NCBI GenBank assembly: GCA_003058495.1
Contig: QBVC01000033.1
Coordinates: forward strand, 1 to 64,000
From: a gamma proteobacterium symbiont of Ctena orbiculata
GTDB lineage: Bacteria > Pseudomonadota > Gammaproteobacteria > Chromatiales > Chromatiaceae
Direction: 5' to 3'
DNA: 64,000 nucleotides
Shown here: one piece after another, positions 9,497 to 19,982 of the stretch
How the letters are laid out: every line of letters begins with the position of its first letter
Numbering within the stretch: position 1 is the stretch's first letter
Made by a program: the position numbers and the translations under genes
Notes under the pieces: model-generated
What the model was told of the DNA's origin: nothing
The model's input: the letters and a program-made list of their open reading frames with translations, nothing else
The model's database searches: none

Positions 9497-10630
9497 TTAG
9501 GTCGGCAGTAGTTTTTTGTGGGTATGGATGGACATCAGCATACCGAAGCTGGCAAGGATGGTCACCAGGGAGGTGCCGCCGTAGCTGATCAGCGGCAAGG
9601 GTACACCGACAACCGGCAGCAGTCCGGTGACCATCCCGGCATTGACGAAAAGATAGACGAAAAATACCAGCGACAGTGATCCGGCAAGGATCCTGCCGAA
9701 GGTATCCTGGGCCTGGGTGGCGATATAGAGGCCGCGCATGATTATGAAGAGATAGAGCGAGAGCAGGGCGAGCACGCCGACCAGGCCGAACTCCTCGGAG
9801 ATGACGGCGAAAATGAAATCGGTGTGTCGTTCCGGGAGAAACTCCAGGTGGGACTGGGTGCCGTTGAGCCAGCCCTTGCCGCTGATGCCCCCGGAGCCGA
9901 TGGCGATCTTGGACTGGATGATATGGTAGCCGGTGCCCAACGGATCGCTTTCCGGGTTGAGGAAGGTGAGCACGCGCTGGCGCTGGTACTCATGCATGAA
10001 GTACCAGGCGACCGGGCCGAGGGCCGCCATCAGCATGCCGATGGCGCTGATGACGCGCCAGCTGATGCCGGCCAGAAACAGGGCGAAGGCGCCGGCGGTG
10101 GCCACCAGCAGCGCTGTGCCAAGATCGGGTTGTTTCGCGATCAGCAGTACCGGGAGCAGGGTGAACAGGCCCGCCATCACCAGTCTTGACGGATTGGGCG
10201 GCAGTCGATGCTCCGCCAGATACCAGGCGATCAGCATCGGCAGGGTGAGTTTGAACATCTCCGAAGGCTGAAAGCGGATAAACCCCAGGTCGAGCCAGCG
10301 CTGCGCCCCCTTGCCCTCCTCGCCGAATATGATCACCGAGATCAGCATCAGGATGCCGATCAGGTAGAGTACCGGGGCCCAGCGGCGGATATTGGTCGGG
10401 TGGATCTGGGCCAGGGCGAACATCGCGGCAAAGCCGAAACCGAGACGGAAAAGCTGTTTGTGCAGCAGCACCAGCTCCCCGTCACCGGCGCTGTAGAGGA
10501 CGGTCAAGCCGACACCCGAGAGCAGGATCAGGCCGGTCAGAAGCGGCAGGTCGATATGCAGCCAGGCCAGCAGCCCGCTGGCCTGGGCCGGCTGCGATTC
10601 ATAGAAGGTGACCTGGCTCCTACCCAGCAT
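9497..10630 (-). CDS. rodA: Peptidoglycan polymerase RodA (SEDS)
   Basis: A 377-residue integral membrane glycosyltransferase that polymerises lipid II during cell elongation, working with PBP2. About ten hydrophobic segments are visible. SEDS hallmarks include GFIRFQPSEMFKL, KQPDLGTALLV with the catalytic Asp, GSGGISGKGWLNGTQSHLEFLPERHTDFIFAV, and VPLPLISYGGTSLV near the C-terminus. The gene overlaps the 3' end of mrdA by 11 bp and is followed six bases later by mltB. Length and motifs are complete. Confidence 0.96.
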   Translation of the reverse strand: MLGRSQVTFYESQPAQASGLLAWLHIDLPLLTGLILLSGVGLTVLYSAGDGELVLLHKQLFRLGFGFAAMFALAQIHPTNIRRWAPVLYLIGILMLISVIIFGEEGKGAQRWLDLGFIRFQPSEMFKLTLPMLIAWYLAEHRLPPNPSRLVMAGLFTLLPVLLIAKQPDLGTALLVATAGAFALFLAGISWRVISAIGMLMAALGPVAWYFMHEYQRQRVLTFLNPESDPLGTGYHIIQSKIAIGSGGISGKGWLNGTQSHLEFLPERHTDFIFAVISEEFGLVGVLALLSLYLFIIMRGLYIATQAQDTFGRILAGSLSLVFFVYLFVNAGMVTGLLPVVGVPLPLISYGGTSLVTILASFGMLMSIHTHKKLLPT

Positions 10631-12464
10631 CGCGCCCTCCCAGCAGATAGCGATCCATGACCTTGCGCGCTATGGGGGCGGCGACGGAACCGCCATGGCC
10701 CCCGTTCTCCACCACCACGGCGATGGCGATGCGCGGCGCTTCGACGGGTGCGAAGGCGATGAACAGCGCATGATCGCGCTTGCGCTTGGCCACCGTCTCT
10801 TCATCATACTCCTCGTCCTGCTTCACGCTGAAGACCTGGGCGGTACCTGTCTTCCCGGCAATCCGGTAGGCATCGGTGTAGATCGATCGGGCGGTGCCGC
10901 GGAGACCTTCGACGACCTGGGACATGGCATCGATGACCTGTTCCCAGTGCACAGGATCGAGTTGATGCAGATCGTCGATGATCTTGGGGCTCTTCACCTC
11001 CGTACCGTCGGGATGTTCGATGGTGTGGACCACTCTGGGGCGGATATGGTGGCCCTTGTTCGCCAGGGTCGCGGTGGCGGAGGCGAGCTGCAGCGGCGTG
11101 GCCAGAAAATAGCCCTGACCGATGCCGACGATCAGGGTCTCGCCGGGGTACCAGGGTTCCCGCCGCCGCTGCTGTTTCCACTCCCGGCTCGGCATCAGAC
11201 CCGAGAGTTCACCGTCCAGGTCGACCTTGGTCGGTTCGCCGAAGCCGAATCCCGAGAGAAACTCGTAGAGCCGGTCGATGCCCAGGGTGCGGGCGAGCTC
11301 GTAGTAGTAGACATCGCAGGATTCGACGATTGCGCGTTCGAGATCGACTTTTCCGTGCCCCCATTTTTTCCAGTCGCGATATTTGTGGTCCTTGCCGGGG
11401 AGCTGGTAGTAACCGGGACAGTAGTTCTCCTGGTGGTAGCCGACCACGTTGTATTCCAGGCCGGCGAGCCCGATGAAAGGCTTTACCGTGGAGCCCGGCG
11501 GATACTGGCCGCGAATGGCGCGGTTGAACAGGGGGTTGTCGAGGGAGGATTCCAGCGCTTGATAGGCCTTGGCGCTGATCCCCTCGACAAACAGATTGGG
11601 GTCATAGCCCGGTTTACTGACCAGGGTGAGCACACCGCCCGTCTCTATATCGATGGCGGCGACGGCGCCGTTGTAGTCGCCCAGGGCCTCCAGCGCGGTG
11701 GACTGCAGTTCCATATCCAGGAACAGGTGCAGGTTGTCGCCGGGTTGGGGAGATCGACTCTCGAGCACCCGCAGCACCCTGCCCTTGGCGTTGACCTCCA
11801 CCTGCTGCAGGCCGACCTGGCCATGCAACATGCCCTCATAGCTCTTTTCGACACCGTTCTTGCCGATGAAATTGGTGCCCCGGTAGTTGGATGTGTCGAT
11901 GATCTGCAGCTCTTGCTCGTTGATGCGACCCACGTATCCCAGCAGGTGGGCGGTCTGCAGGCCTTGCGGGTAGTCGCGCAGCAGGCTTGCCTTGACATCG
12001 ACGCCGGAGAAGCGGTGGCGGTTGACGGCGATGCGGGCAACCTCCTCGTCCTCCAGCCTCACCCGAATCGGGATACTGTCGAAGCGCCTGCGCTGCTTGC
12101 GCAACTGATGGAACCTGCTGATGTCTTCTTCGTCGATAGCGATGATTTCACTGAGCGCCTGGATGGTCTGGTCGAGGTTTTCCGTCTTCTCCGGGGTGAT
12201 CTCCAGGCTGTAGGCAGGCAGGTTCTGCGCCAGAATGGTGCCGTTGCGGTCATAGATCAAACCCCTTGTGGGCGGCAGGGGTTCGAGTTTTACCCGGTTG
12301 TCCTGGGAGAGGGTGGTGTAGTGGTCGTGACTCTCCACCTGGAGGTAGAACAGACGCCCGACCAGGATCGCCAGGATTATCAGAACTAGGGTTCCGGAGA
12401 CAAGGGCGCGCCCCAGAAACAACTGGCTCTCATGCAGATAGTCCTTGATCGAGGATTGGGGCAC
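10620..12464 (-). CDS. mrdA: Penicillin-binding protein 2
   Basis: The elongation-specific transpeptidase, 614 residues. One N-terminal membrane anchor (LVSGTLVLIILAILVGRLFYL) is followed by the pedestal domain (PPTRGLIYDRNGTILAQN) and the transpeptidase domain with YPPGSTVKPFIG (active-site Ser in SxxK), ESCDVYYYELA (SxD-type second motif) and AGKTGTAQVF (KTG). It cross-links glycan made by RodA, whose gene overlaps its end. A 42-bp gap separates it from mreD, so it is probably on the same transcript as mreBCD. Confidence 0.97.
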   Translation of the reverse strand: MPQSSIKDYLHESQLFLGRALVSGTLVLIILAILVGRLFYLQVESHDHYTTLSQDNRVKLEPLPPTRGLIYDRNGTILAQNLPAYSLEITPEKTENLDQTIQALSEIIAIDEEDISRFHQLRKQRRRFDSIPIRVRLEDEEVARIAVNRHRFSGVDVKASLLRDYPQGLQTAHLLGYVGRINEQELQIIDTSNYRGTNFIGKNGVEKSYEGMLHGQVGLQQVEVNAKGRVLRVLESRSPQPGDNLHLFLDMELQSTALEALGDYNGAVAAIDIETGGVLTLVSKPGYDPNLFVEGISAKAYQALESSLDNPLFNRAIRGQYPPGSTVKPFIGLAGLEYNVVGYHQENYCPGYYQLPGKDHKYRDWKKWGHGKVDLERAIVESCDVYYYELARTLGIDRLYEFLSGFGFGEPTKVDLDGELSGLMPSREWKQQRRREPWYPGETLIVGIGQGYFLATPLQLASATATLANKGHHIRPRVVHTIEHPDGTEVKSPKIIDDLHQLDPVHWEQVIDAMSQVVEGLRGTARSIYTDAYRIAGKTGTAQVFSVKQDEEYDEETVAKRKRDHALFIAFAPVEAPRIAIAVVVENGGHGGSVAAPIARKVMDRYLLGGRDAG

Positions 12465-12506
12465 CCGGTTCTCCTATGGTTGGTGTTCAGTGTAAACAGG
12501 CCCTGC

Positions 12507-12995
12507 CTAGCTAAGATTAAAGCGGCGTCGCAGATCCCTCAGAATAACGTAGACCCAGGGCCAGAGCAGGGTGCTCACCAGGGGTGTGATCCAATACCAG
12601 AGCGAGGGCGTCGGGTAGCCTGCCGCCCCGGTGGACCAGAGCGCCAGCAGGCGTTCCACGAGCAGCAGGATGAAGATGGTAAAGACCTGCTGGCGCAACG
12701 GCATGACCCTGACCCGAAGATGGAGTCTCAACATAATATAGGCGATAACCGAGAATCCCAGGGCATGCTGGCCGAGCAGGGTGCCGGTGAGGACATCGAG
12801 CAACAGCCCGGTGGTCCAGCTGACGCCGACTCCGATACGCTCGGGCATGGCCATGCACCAGTAGATCAGGATCAGGGCGACCCATTGCGGCCGATAGGTG
12901 GCGGCCCACTCCGGAAGCGGCATGATGGTGAGGATAAAGCCGGCCAGCAGGGTCAGCGCGATCACGTAACGGCGGGATTGGGGTTGGCTGATCAT
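12507..12995 (-). CDS. mreD: Rod shape-determining protein MreD
   Basis: A 162-residue inner-membrane protein with about five hydrophobic helices (VIALTLLAGFILTIMPLP, WVALILIYWCMAMP, GLLLDVLTGTLLGQHALGFS, VIAYIMLRLHLR, VFTIFILLLVERLLAL). The G-x-x-x-D-x-x-x-G segment is typical of MreD, which bridges MreC to RodA/PBP2. It overlaps mreC by four bases (ATGA), indicating coupled translation. Confidence 0.95.
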   Translation of the reverse strand: MISQPQSRRYVIALTLLAGFILTIMPLPEWAATYRPQWVALILIYWCMAMPERIGVGVSWTTGLLLDVLTGTLLGQHALGFSVIAYIMLRLHLRVRVMPLRQQVFTIFILLLVERLLALWSTGAAGYPTPSLWYWITPLVSTLLWPWVYVILRDLRRRFNLS

Positions 12996-13897
12996 TCACC
13001 GCCCCCGCTGACCGCCCCGGTTTCAGTCGCCGCATCTGCAGTTTCCTCCGCGGGCAGGGTTTCCGCGCCCATATCGGGATCGAGGGTCCATACCAGCAGC
13101 ACTTCGCGAATGCGATCGAGGTGGGCGGTGGTCTGGGCGATAACCGAGGCAAAGGGCTGACCGGGTTCGCGCTTCACATCGATCACCTCGGCCACGGGAT
13201 AGCCGGGTGGAAAACTGCCTCCCAGGCCTGAAGTGGTCAGCAGGTCCCCCACCTTGATATCGGCATTGTTCGGCAGATGCGGCAGTTCGAGGCGGTTGAT
13301 CAGGCCGGTACCCAGGGCGATGGTTCGAAGACCGTTGCGATTGACCTGTACAGGAAGCGCGTGGGTGGCGTCGGTGATCAGCAGCACGCTTGCGCTCAGC
13401 GGGTTGATATGGGTTACCTGGCCGACCACGGCATTTGCATCGACCACCGGCTGACCGACGAAGAGTTCGGATGTCGATCCCTTGTTTATCAAGACCTGTT
13501 GACGAAAAGGGTCCTGTTCCACGGCAATCAATTCGGCGATCAATACCCGGTCGCCGACCTTGAATGAGGAGTCCAAAAGGCCCCTGAGGCGCATGTTCTC
13601 GGCTTCAAGGGCCTCGAATTTCTGCTGTCTCGCGCGCAGTGTCAGGTTCTCCGCGTGCAGTTTCTCCCGTGCCGTCTCCAGCTCGCTGCGGCTGGTAATG
13701 GCGTCGCTGGCGGATTCGCTCAGGATCACCGGCAGGGAGGCGAGGTATTGCACCGGGAAGAGCAGTACCGAGAGTCCTGAACGCAGGGATTCCAGGTGGT
13801 TGTAGCGATGGTCGAGGACCATGATGACGATGGAGAGCAGCACCGCCGTCACCAGTCTGGTGGTGATTGAGGGGCCCTGTGTGAAGATGAGTTTAAT
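12992..13897 (-). CDS. mreC: Rod shape-determining protein MreC, probable ATT start
   Basis: MreC is a bitopic periplasmic scaffold with one N-terminal transmembrane helix, a coiled coil (about residues 70-105) and two beta domains; motifs include NKGSTSELFVGQPVVDANAVVGQV and DATHALPVQVNRNGLRTIALG. The frame has no ATG near its beginning. A GTG at 13852 would remove the cytoplasmic tail. Upstream in-frame codons read IKLIFTQGPSITTRL, which aligns with the E. coli N-terminus KPIFSRGPSLQIRL. The family Met then falls on an ATT codon at 13897, with a GCGGAG-type ribosome site about ten bases upstream, and an in-frame stop lies just beyond. I therefore extend the gene to 13897 (301 residues). The gene is certain; the start is likely. 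Confidence 0.9.
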   Translation of the reverse strand: MKLIFTQGPSITTRLVTAVLLSIVIMVLDHRYNHLESLRSGLSVLLFPVQYLASLPVILSESASDAITSRSELETAREKLHAENLTLRARQQKFEALEAENMRLRGLLDSSFKVGDRVLIAELIAVEQDPFRQQVLINKGSTSELFVGQPVVDANAVVGQVTHINPLSASVLLITDATHALPVQVNRNGLRTIALGTGLINRLELPHLPNNADIKVGDLLTTSGLGGSFPPGYPVAEVIDVKREPGQPFASVIAQTTAHLDRIREVLLVWTLDPDMGAETLPAEETADAATETGAVSGGGE

Positions 13898-13997
13898 GGC
13901 TGAATGACTCCGCTTTCAATTCGCCGGCTCCCTGTATCGCTCTGGCGGTGCTGTTATCCGGTGATTGATCTCCGTCCAGCTGCAGGGAGACAAACAC

Positions 13998-15053
<1,056 letters not shown>

Positions 15054-15278
15054 TTATCTTTATCTCTGTTGTTGATGGTTTCAGGGTCCCGAGCTGCTAG
15101 CCGGTGTGCGGTTATTTCATGGCACGGACTCTCACCGAACCCAAAGTTGGTTAATCTATCAATGGTACAGGAGTTGGGCAAGAATGGGGATGGGGAAATG
15201 CGCAGATCGGCTAAAATTTTGTGTCCTGTTCAGGCGCTGTTTCAGGGTGAACCTGGATCGGTGTGATAGGGATTGCGG

Positions 15279-15302
15279 CGGGGTGCGGTTGGCCGCACCC
15301 CG
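15279..15302. repeat. GGTGCGG-type hairpin downstream of the DUF5666 gene
   Basis: A perfect 10-base stem (CGGGGTGCGG with CCGCACCCCG) around a TTGG loop. It resembles the hairpin unit in the repeat after rho. It lies 12 bp past the stop codon of the DUF5666 gene on the minus strand and could protect or end that transcript. No T-run follows, so a REP-type repeat is as likely as an intrinsic terminator. Confidence 0.5.
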
Positions 15303-15313
15303 TCGTGTACAGC

Positions 15314-16699
15314 TCAGTCATCCTCTTCAATCCTGGTGGCGACAAGTACCCCATTGCCAAAGTTGCCTCTCACCTCGATGAGCTGCTCACTGAAGCTGTA
15401 GCCAGACACGCCAGAGGTGTCGATGGTGATGCCGAAGATCTCGATGGTCGATGCATTCACCAGGGTGGGAATCCCCTCGACCTCCGCATCGTGGTTCGAT
15501 GGCGCTTGATCGAGCTCCAGTTTGCTTGCCACGAGCATGCCGTTGTCGATAAAGACACTCGCCTCCAGGTAATCGCCCGGGCTCAGCTGGTTCAAAGTGA
15601 AGCTGTTGTTGTCACCTTCATCGCCCTCCATGATGGTGGAGTTGTCGACCTTGATGGTCTGGCCGAGAAGGGTCAGGGTGCCGCCATCGACATCCACATC
15701 GCCTACGCCGAGAACACCGCTGATTTCACCACGTTCCGAGGCGACGGCCTTAAGTTTGATCCTTTCTGCAAGCAGGATTTCACCGTCCATCACACCCTCG
15801 ACCTCGGCGACGCGCCCTGTCGTGAGTTGACCGCTGGCGCCGCTCAGGGAGGTGGCGGAGGCATCCACAACCTGTCCGTTGAGCGAAAAGAGATCATTGG
15901 CGTCGAGGGATTGGGTTATCTGGCCTTCGATCTTGACCTCATCCCCATCCTCGGCCACTACCCTGTCACCGTCCCCCTCGATCTCGAGGGAGTCGGCGAT
16001 AAACAGGTTGCCGGAGAAGCTGTTGCCCTCGACTTCGACAAATGTGCCTGCCGCCGGAATCGACTGGATGTTCGAGGCATCGACGGTGAGGCCGCCGATC
16101 TGGAACTGATTGCCGGAGATCGAGCTGATGACCCCCGAGACCTCCAGTTCACCCCCCGACCATGCGAGTGATATGACCTCGATGCGGGTGGCCAGGATAC
16201 TGCCGCTGCCATCGGTGAAGCCGCTGACCTCCAGCTCGCTGTTGACCGGCAGATTCTCGAGGGAGGTGTCATCGATGCTGTTTTCGAAGACCGTATCGCC
16301 ATCCACGCTAACTGTCTGATCCATGACCCTGAGGCTGTGGTCGGTGGCGATGTCATTGCTGTAGACCAGCCCCTCGATCAGGCTGTCGTAGGTCACCGAC
16401 TCCGCGCTGCCCGTGGCGTTTGTTGCGTCACTGCTGCCGCTGATGCGGACCACCATGCCGATCGCCAGATCGTTCTGGGTTCCATCAAGACTGTTGACGG
16501 TAAAGCTGGCAGTGTCGGTATTGAATTCGATGCCGTTGACGAAGATGGAGCCGAAGCTGGTCACCCTGCCCTGGGTGATGCCGGTGCCGCCGATACCGCC
16601 ATCGGCAACCTGGCCGCCACCGGGACCGCAGCTGTAGAGTCCGACGACAGATGCCCCCATCGTCAACGAAACCAGGATCTTGAGAAGCAGTCTATTCAT
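15314..16699 (-). CDS. DUF5666 repeat lipoprotein
   Basis: A 461-residue predicted lipoprotein: LTMGASVVGLYSC forms a signal and lipobox. The mature part is a chain of similar beta-rich modules of about 60-70 residues of the DUF5666 type, each pairing a strand such as VEVEGNSFSGNLFIADSLEIE or AEVEGVMDGEILLAERIKL with a following hydrophobic turn. The protein is acidic and low in Cys and Trp. DUF5666 proteins are exported and have no established function. It overlaps the DUF6502-type gene upstream by 8 bp, a pairing I recall from other gammaproteobacteria. Confidence 0.8.
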   Translation of the reverse strand: MNRLLLKILVSLTMGASVVGLYSCGPGGGQVADGGIGGTGITQGRVTSFGSIFVNGIEFNTDTASFTVNSLDGTQNDLAIGMVVRISGSSDATNATGSAESVTYDSLIEGLVYSNDIATDHSLRVMDQTVSVDGDTVFENSIDDTSLENLPVNSELEVSGFTDGSGSILATRIEVISLAWSGGELEVSGVISSISGNQFQIGGLTVDASNIQSIPAAGTFVEVEGNSFSGNLFIADSLEIEGDGDRVVAEDGDEVKIEGQITQSLDANDLFSLNGQVVDASATSLSGASGQLTTGRVAEVEGVMDGEILLAERIKLKAVASERGEISGVLGVGDVDVDGGTLTLLGQTIKVDNSTIMEGDEGDNNSFTLNQLSPGDYLEASVFIDNGMLVASKLELDQAPSNHDAEVEGIPTLVNASTIEIFGITIDTSGVSGYSFSEQLIEVRGNFGNGVLVATRIEEDD

Positions 16700-17513
16700 C
16701 CGGTGTCACATCCTGTTCGAAATAGTAGATGCCGATGCCGGCATGCTTGCGTCCTGTACCGCCGGAATCCGGGTTCACGTCCCGATCGTGACTTGACAGA
16801 TATTTGTCGCACTCCACCAGCAGGGCCTGGGACTTTTCTGCGCTCATGTTGCGAAAGTCGTGTAGCGCCTCCAGGGGGAGGTTGTCGTATGAGACCTTGC
16901 GCTGAAAGTAGGGTGTCTGCGCGCCCTGCTGAAGGTTATGATCGATGGTGTTGAGCAAAAGTTGCACATCGGTGCCGAGAATATGCAGCTTGCCCGTTTC
17001 GCCGGTTCGCGGCACATAGCCGTCGCTGAGGAGGGTGATCTTGCCGCTCTCGTCTTTGGCGATGGTGCCGACCCGCATCAGTTCATCATAGATCGCACGG
17101 GGGGGCACATCACCGCTGTGTTCCTTGACCAGTACGCTGAAGCTGGCGTCCCCCTTGTCGAAATAGAGCGCGGCGGGGGCGCCCTTCTTGGTCTGAAACC
17201 GTCGGTCTCGCAGCCAACCTGAAATCACCCTGGCGGCGCGGTTGTACTGGTGGGCGATGGCGCTGTCGTCGGGGGTGTCTATCTTCTGCAGGCGGCTCAC
17301 CTCTTTACGGGTCAACCCCGTGATCACGGAGACCCTGGAGACCGTCTGTTTACGACCCGGGATGCCAAACTCCTTGGATGCCACATCCATGAAGGTCCAT
17401 TTGCTCAAGTCGGCAAAATCGCCATAGGTGAAGCCATTGCGCAACATCAGCCTGACCAGGGGTCTGAGCAGTTTCAGGATAGATGCAGTGAGTGTCTTAC
17501 GAATCTCGTCCAT
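16692..17513 (-). CDS. DUF6502-type hypothetical protein
   Basis: A 273-residue soluble protein without a signal peptide. The N-terminal half (LLRPLVRLMLRNGFTYGDFADLSKWTFMDVA, then RVSVITGLTRKEVSRL) resembles a winged-helix or helix-turn-helix domain. RVISGWLRDRRFQTKKGAPAALYF looks like a second helical module, and the C-terminus is charged and contains SAEKSQALLVECDKYLSSHDRD. I recognise it as DUF6502-like from its beginning and its position next to a DUF5666 gene. A regulatory role is inference from the helix-turn-helix-like segment only. Confidence 0.65.
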   Translation of the reverse strand: MDEIRKTLTASILKLLRPLVRLMLRNGFTYGDFADLSKWTFMDVASKEFGIPGRKQTVSRVSVITGLTRKEVSRLQKIDTPDDSAIAHQYNRAARVISGWLRDRRFQTKKGAPAALYFDKGDASFSVLVKEHSGDVPPRAIYDELMRVGTIAKDESGKITLLSDGYVPRTGETGKLHILGTDVQLLLNTIDHNLQQGAQTPYFQRKVSYDNLPLEALHDFRNMSAEKSQALLVECDKYLSSHDRDVNPDSGGTGRKHAGIGIYYFEQDVTPDE

Positions 17514-18032
17514 GGGCTTTCTACTAACCAGGTGACTCTCTAAATTTATCGGATTGGCTTGACTACTCTATATCCCAGCCTTGACTGGATGTCGTTGATA
17601 TTTATCGCTTATCAGGCTGGTTTTTTGGGAAACCCGGCAACCGCCCATCTCATTTCGCTGTTCGCCCACTCTTAATATTGATTAAGATCGGCAAAACATC
17701 ACTTTATGTTGGGAATTATATCCCAAGATCCCCCTGAAATAAATTATAGACCCACTTTTTTGTTACCAGAAGTTTAAATTTGATCACACTTTAGTTTGAG
17801 AGACTAACTTATTGTTTGAAAAAGCTATTCACTCTTTCTTTAGGCGCCGCCCCCGCACCGTCTCCAATTTGGTTGCCGGGGGGAGGAATCGAGCGCACCT
17901 GGAGTGTATCGGCGATCCTCCCGCCAGGTGTAGCTAAGAAACCAGGATGGATCGTCATCATCGATCTGTAACATGTATCCCTAGTAGAGATTATGGTAGA
18001 TTTGCCCCTTTTGCAGAGCAGGTTGCAGGCGG
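17514..18032. other. 519-bp divergent spacer between the DUF6502 gene and gatC
   Basis: A relatively A+T-rich divergent promoter region with no credible gene. The only clear structure is a dyad, TTGGGA-N6-TCCCAA at 17709-17726, which could be an operator. Short reading frames here overlap gatC in the wrong strand or lack ribosome sites. No terminator or RNA gene was recognised. Confidence 0.5.
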
Positions 18033-18320
18033 ATGTCTCTTGATAAGTCCGATGTCGAAAAAATAGCCCATCTTGCGCGAATGGCCCTGGATGAGTCCCA
18101 TATCGAGGCCTATGTCGTGGATCTCGGCAATATCCTGAATCTGGTTGAGCAGCTGGAGGCGGCGGATACCGATGCGATTGAGCCGATGTTCCATCCCCTC
18201 CACATGGCGCAGCGGTTACGTGGCGATGAAGTGAGCGAAGCCGATTGCCGTGAAGCCAATCAGCAGGTGGCGCCAAAAGTGGAAAACGGCCTCTATCTGG
18301 TACCCAAGGTCATCGAATAG
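18033..18320 (+). CDS. gatC: Asp/Glu-tRNA(Asn/Gln) amidotransferase subunit C
   Basis: The 95-residue small subunit that stabilises the GatCAB complex, beginning MSLDKSDVEKIAHLARMALDES. The conserved region LGNILNLVEQLEAADTDAIEPMFHPL is followed by LRGDEV and the end PKVENGLYLVPKVIE. It is first in a gatC-gatA-gatB operon. Together the subunits turn misacylated Glu-tRNA(Gln) (and Asp-tRNA(Asn) where needed) into the amide form. Confidence 0.97.
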   Translation: MSLDKSDVEKIAHLARMALDESHIEAYVVDLGNILNLVEQLEAADTDAIEPMFHPLHMAQRLRGDEVSEADCREANQQVAPKVENGLYLVPKVIE

Positions 18321-18391
18321 GGACGCGACCCGCCGGATCGGGGCTGAACTGAAAGCAATCTGACAGATACCCATTGGACAGAAGCCATACC

Positions 18392-19846
18392 ATGCACAGT
18401 AAATCCATTGCTGAACTGGGTGCCGCCATGCGGGCCGGTGAATTCACCAGTGTTGAGCTGACCCGCCATTTCATCGATCGTATCGATCGCTTGAACGGTG
18501 AACTCAATGCCCTGATCACCGCCACCCCCGAGCAGGCGCTGGCCGAGGCAGAGGCAGCGGACCGCGCGATTCAATCCGGGAAGGCCGGCCCGTTGGCCGG
18601 GATTCCACTGGTGCAGAAGGATATCTTCTGCACCCGGGGGGTGAAGACCAGCTGCGGTTCCAGGATGCTGGACAATTTCATCTCCCCCTACGATGCAACG
18701 GTGGTGGAGCGGCTGAAGCAGGCGGGCGCGGTCTCCCTGGGCAAGGCCAACATGGATGAGTTCGCCATGGGCTCTTCCAATGAGACCAGCTATTACGGGC
18801 CCGTGCGCAATCCCTGGGACAGGGATCGGGTGCCGGGGGGCTCCTCCGGTGGATCGGCCGCGGCGGTAGCCGCGAGGCTGGCGGCGGCCGCCACCGGCAC
18901 CGATACCGGCGGGTCGATACGCCAGCCGGCGGCGCTGTGCGGTATCACCGGCCTCAAGCCGACCTACGGCCGGGTCTCCCGCTACGGCATGATCGCCTTC
19001 GCCTCCAGTCTCGACCAGGCCGGGCCGATGACCCGCAGCGCCGAGGATGCCGCCCTGATGCTGCAGGCAATGGCGGGATTCGACGCCAGGGATTCGACCT
19101 GCGCCGATCAGGCCGTTGACGACTATACGGCGACCCTGAACGACTCCCTGCAGGGGGTGAAGATAGGCCTTCCCCGGGAGTATTTCGGTGAAGGGCTGGA
19201 GAGCGGCGTGGCGGCATCCATCGAAGAGGCGATCGATCTCTACAGGCAGCTGGGTGCGGAGGTGGTCGAGATCAGCCTGCCCAATACCGGTTTGGCGGTC
19301 CCCACCTACTATGTGGTGGCGCCGGCGGAGTGTTCATCCAACCTCTCTCGCTTCGACGGTGTGCGTTTCGGTTATCGCTGCGAAGACCCCAAGGATCTGG
19401 AGGACCTCTATAAGCGAACCCGGGGAGAGGGCTTCGGTGCCGAGGTCAAGCGCCGGATCCTGATCGGCACCTATGCGCTCTCTGCCGGCTATTACGACGC
19501 CTACTACCTGAAGGCGCAGAAGACCAGGCACCTGATATCAGACGACTTCAAGCGCGCCTTCGAGACCGTGGATGTGGTCATGGGCCCAACCTCGCCGACA
19601 ACCGCCTTCGCCCTCGGCGAGAAGGTGGATGACCCGGTGACCATGTACCTGAATGACATCTACACCATCGCCACCAATCTCGCGGGGCTGCCCGGTATCT
19701 CGATTCCGGTGCGCGCGGTGGATGGGCTGCCGGTCGGATTGCAGATCATCGGCAACTATTTCAACGAGGGTAAGCTGCTGAATCTGGCGCACCGGTATCA
19801 GTCGGAGACGGATTGGCATCGGCAAACACCGCAAGGTTTTGCTTAA
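18392..19846 (+). CDS. gatA: Asp/Glu-tRNA(Asn/Gln) amidotransferase subunit A
   Basis: The glutaminase subunit, 484 residues, of the amidase-signature family. The catalytic Lys lies in LVQKDIF, the serine-rich [17 protein letters not shown] and the nucleophile region [15 protein letters not shown] complete the Ser-cisSer-Lys triad, and [13 protein letters not shown] ends the domain. I take the ATG at 18392 rather than the TTG at 18374 because [18 protein letters not shown] matches GatA N-termini. The gap from gatC is 71 bp. Confidence 0.97.
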   Translation: MHSKSIAELGAAMRAGEFTSVELTRHFIDRIDRLNGELNALITATPEQALAEAEAADRAIQSGKAGPLAGIPLVQKDIFCTRGVKTSCGSRMLDNFISPYDATVVERLKQAGAVSLGKANMDEFAMGSSNETSYYGPVRNPWDRDRVPGGSSGGSAAAVAARLAAAATGTDTGGSIRQPAALCGITGLKPTYGRVSRYGMIAFASSLDQAGPMTRSAEDAALMLQAMAGFDARDSTCADQAVDDYTATLNDSLQGVKIGLPREYFGEGLESGVAASIEEAIDLYRQLGAEVVEISLPNTGLAVPTYYVVAPAECSSNLSRFDGVRFGYRCEDPKDLEDLYKRTRGEGFGAEVKRRILIGTYALSAGYYDAYYLKAQKTRHLISDDFKRAFETVDVVMGPTSPTTAFALGEKVDDPVTMYLNDIYTIATNLAGLPGISIPVRAVDGLPVGLQIIGNYFNEGKLLNLAHRYQSETDWHRQTPQGFA

Positions 19847-19847
19847 C

Positions 19848-19974
19848 GATTTTGAATTTTTAATTATGAATTTTGAATTTTATGTGTTCGCAATGCTCAC
19901 ATCATTATTCAGACAAGCCGTGCGCGAAGCGCACACCTCAATTCATAATTCAAAATTCATAATTCAAAATTAGA
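19848..19974. repeat. A+T-rich inverted and tandem repeat between gatA and gatB
   Basis: The gatA-gatB spacer is filled by two A+T-rich arms. The left arm (19848-19881) and right arm (19938-19972) are built from the repeated unit AATTTTGAATTATG and its complement, so they can pair as a long imperfect stem. The central part carries a small G+C hairpin, GTGCG-N5-CGCAC. Its composition is quite unlike the flanking genes. It resembles a short dispersed repeat inserted in the operon rather than a promoter. Confidence 0.6.
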
Positions 19975-19982
19975 GAACAGCT

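Noticed and set aside
10608-12389. 593-codon open frame on the plus strand opposite mrdA
   Set aside because: It is the antisense of a clear PBP2 gene, lacks a ribosome site and any family motif, and has shadow-type composition.
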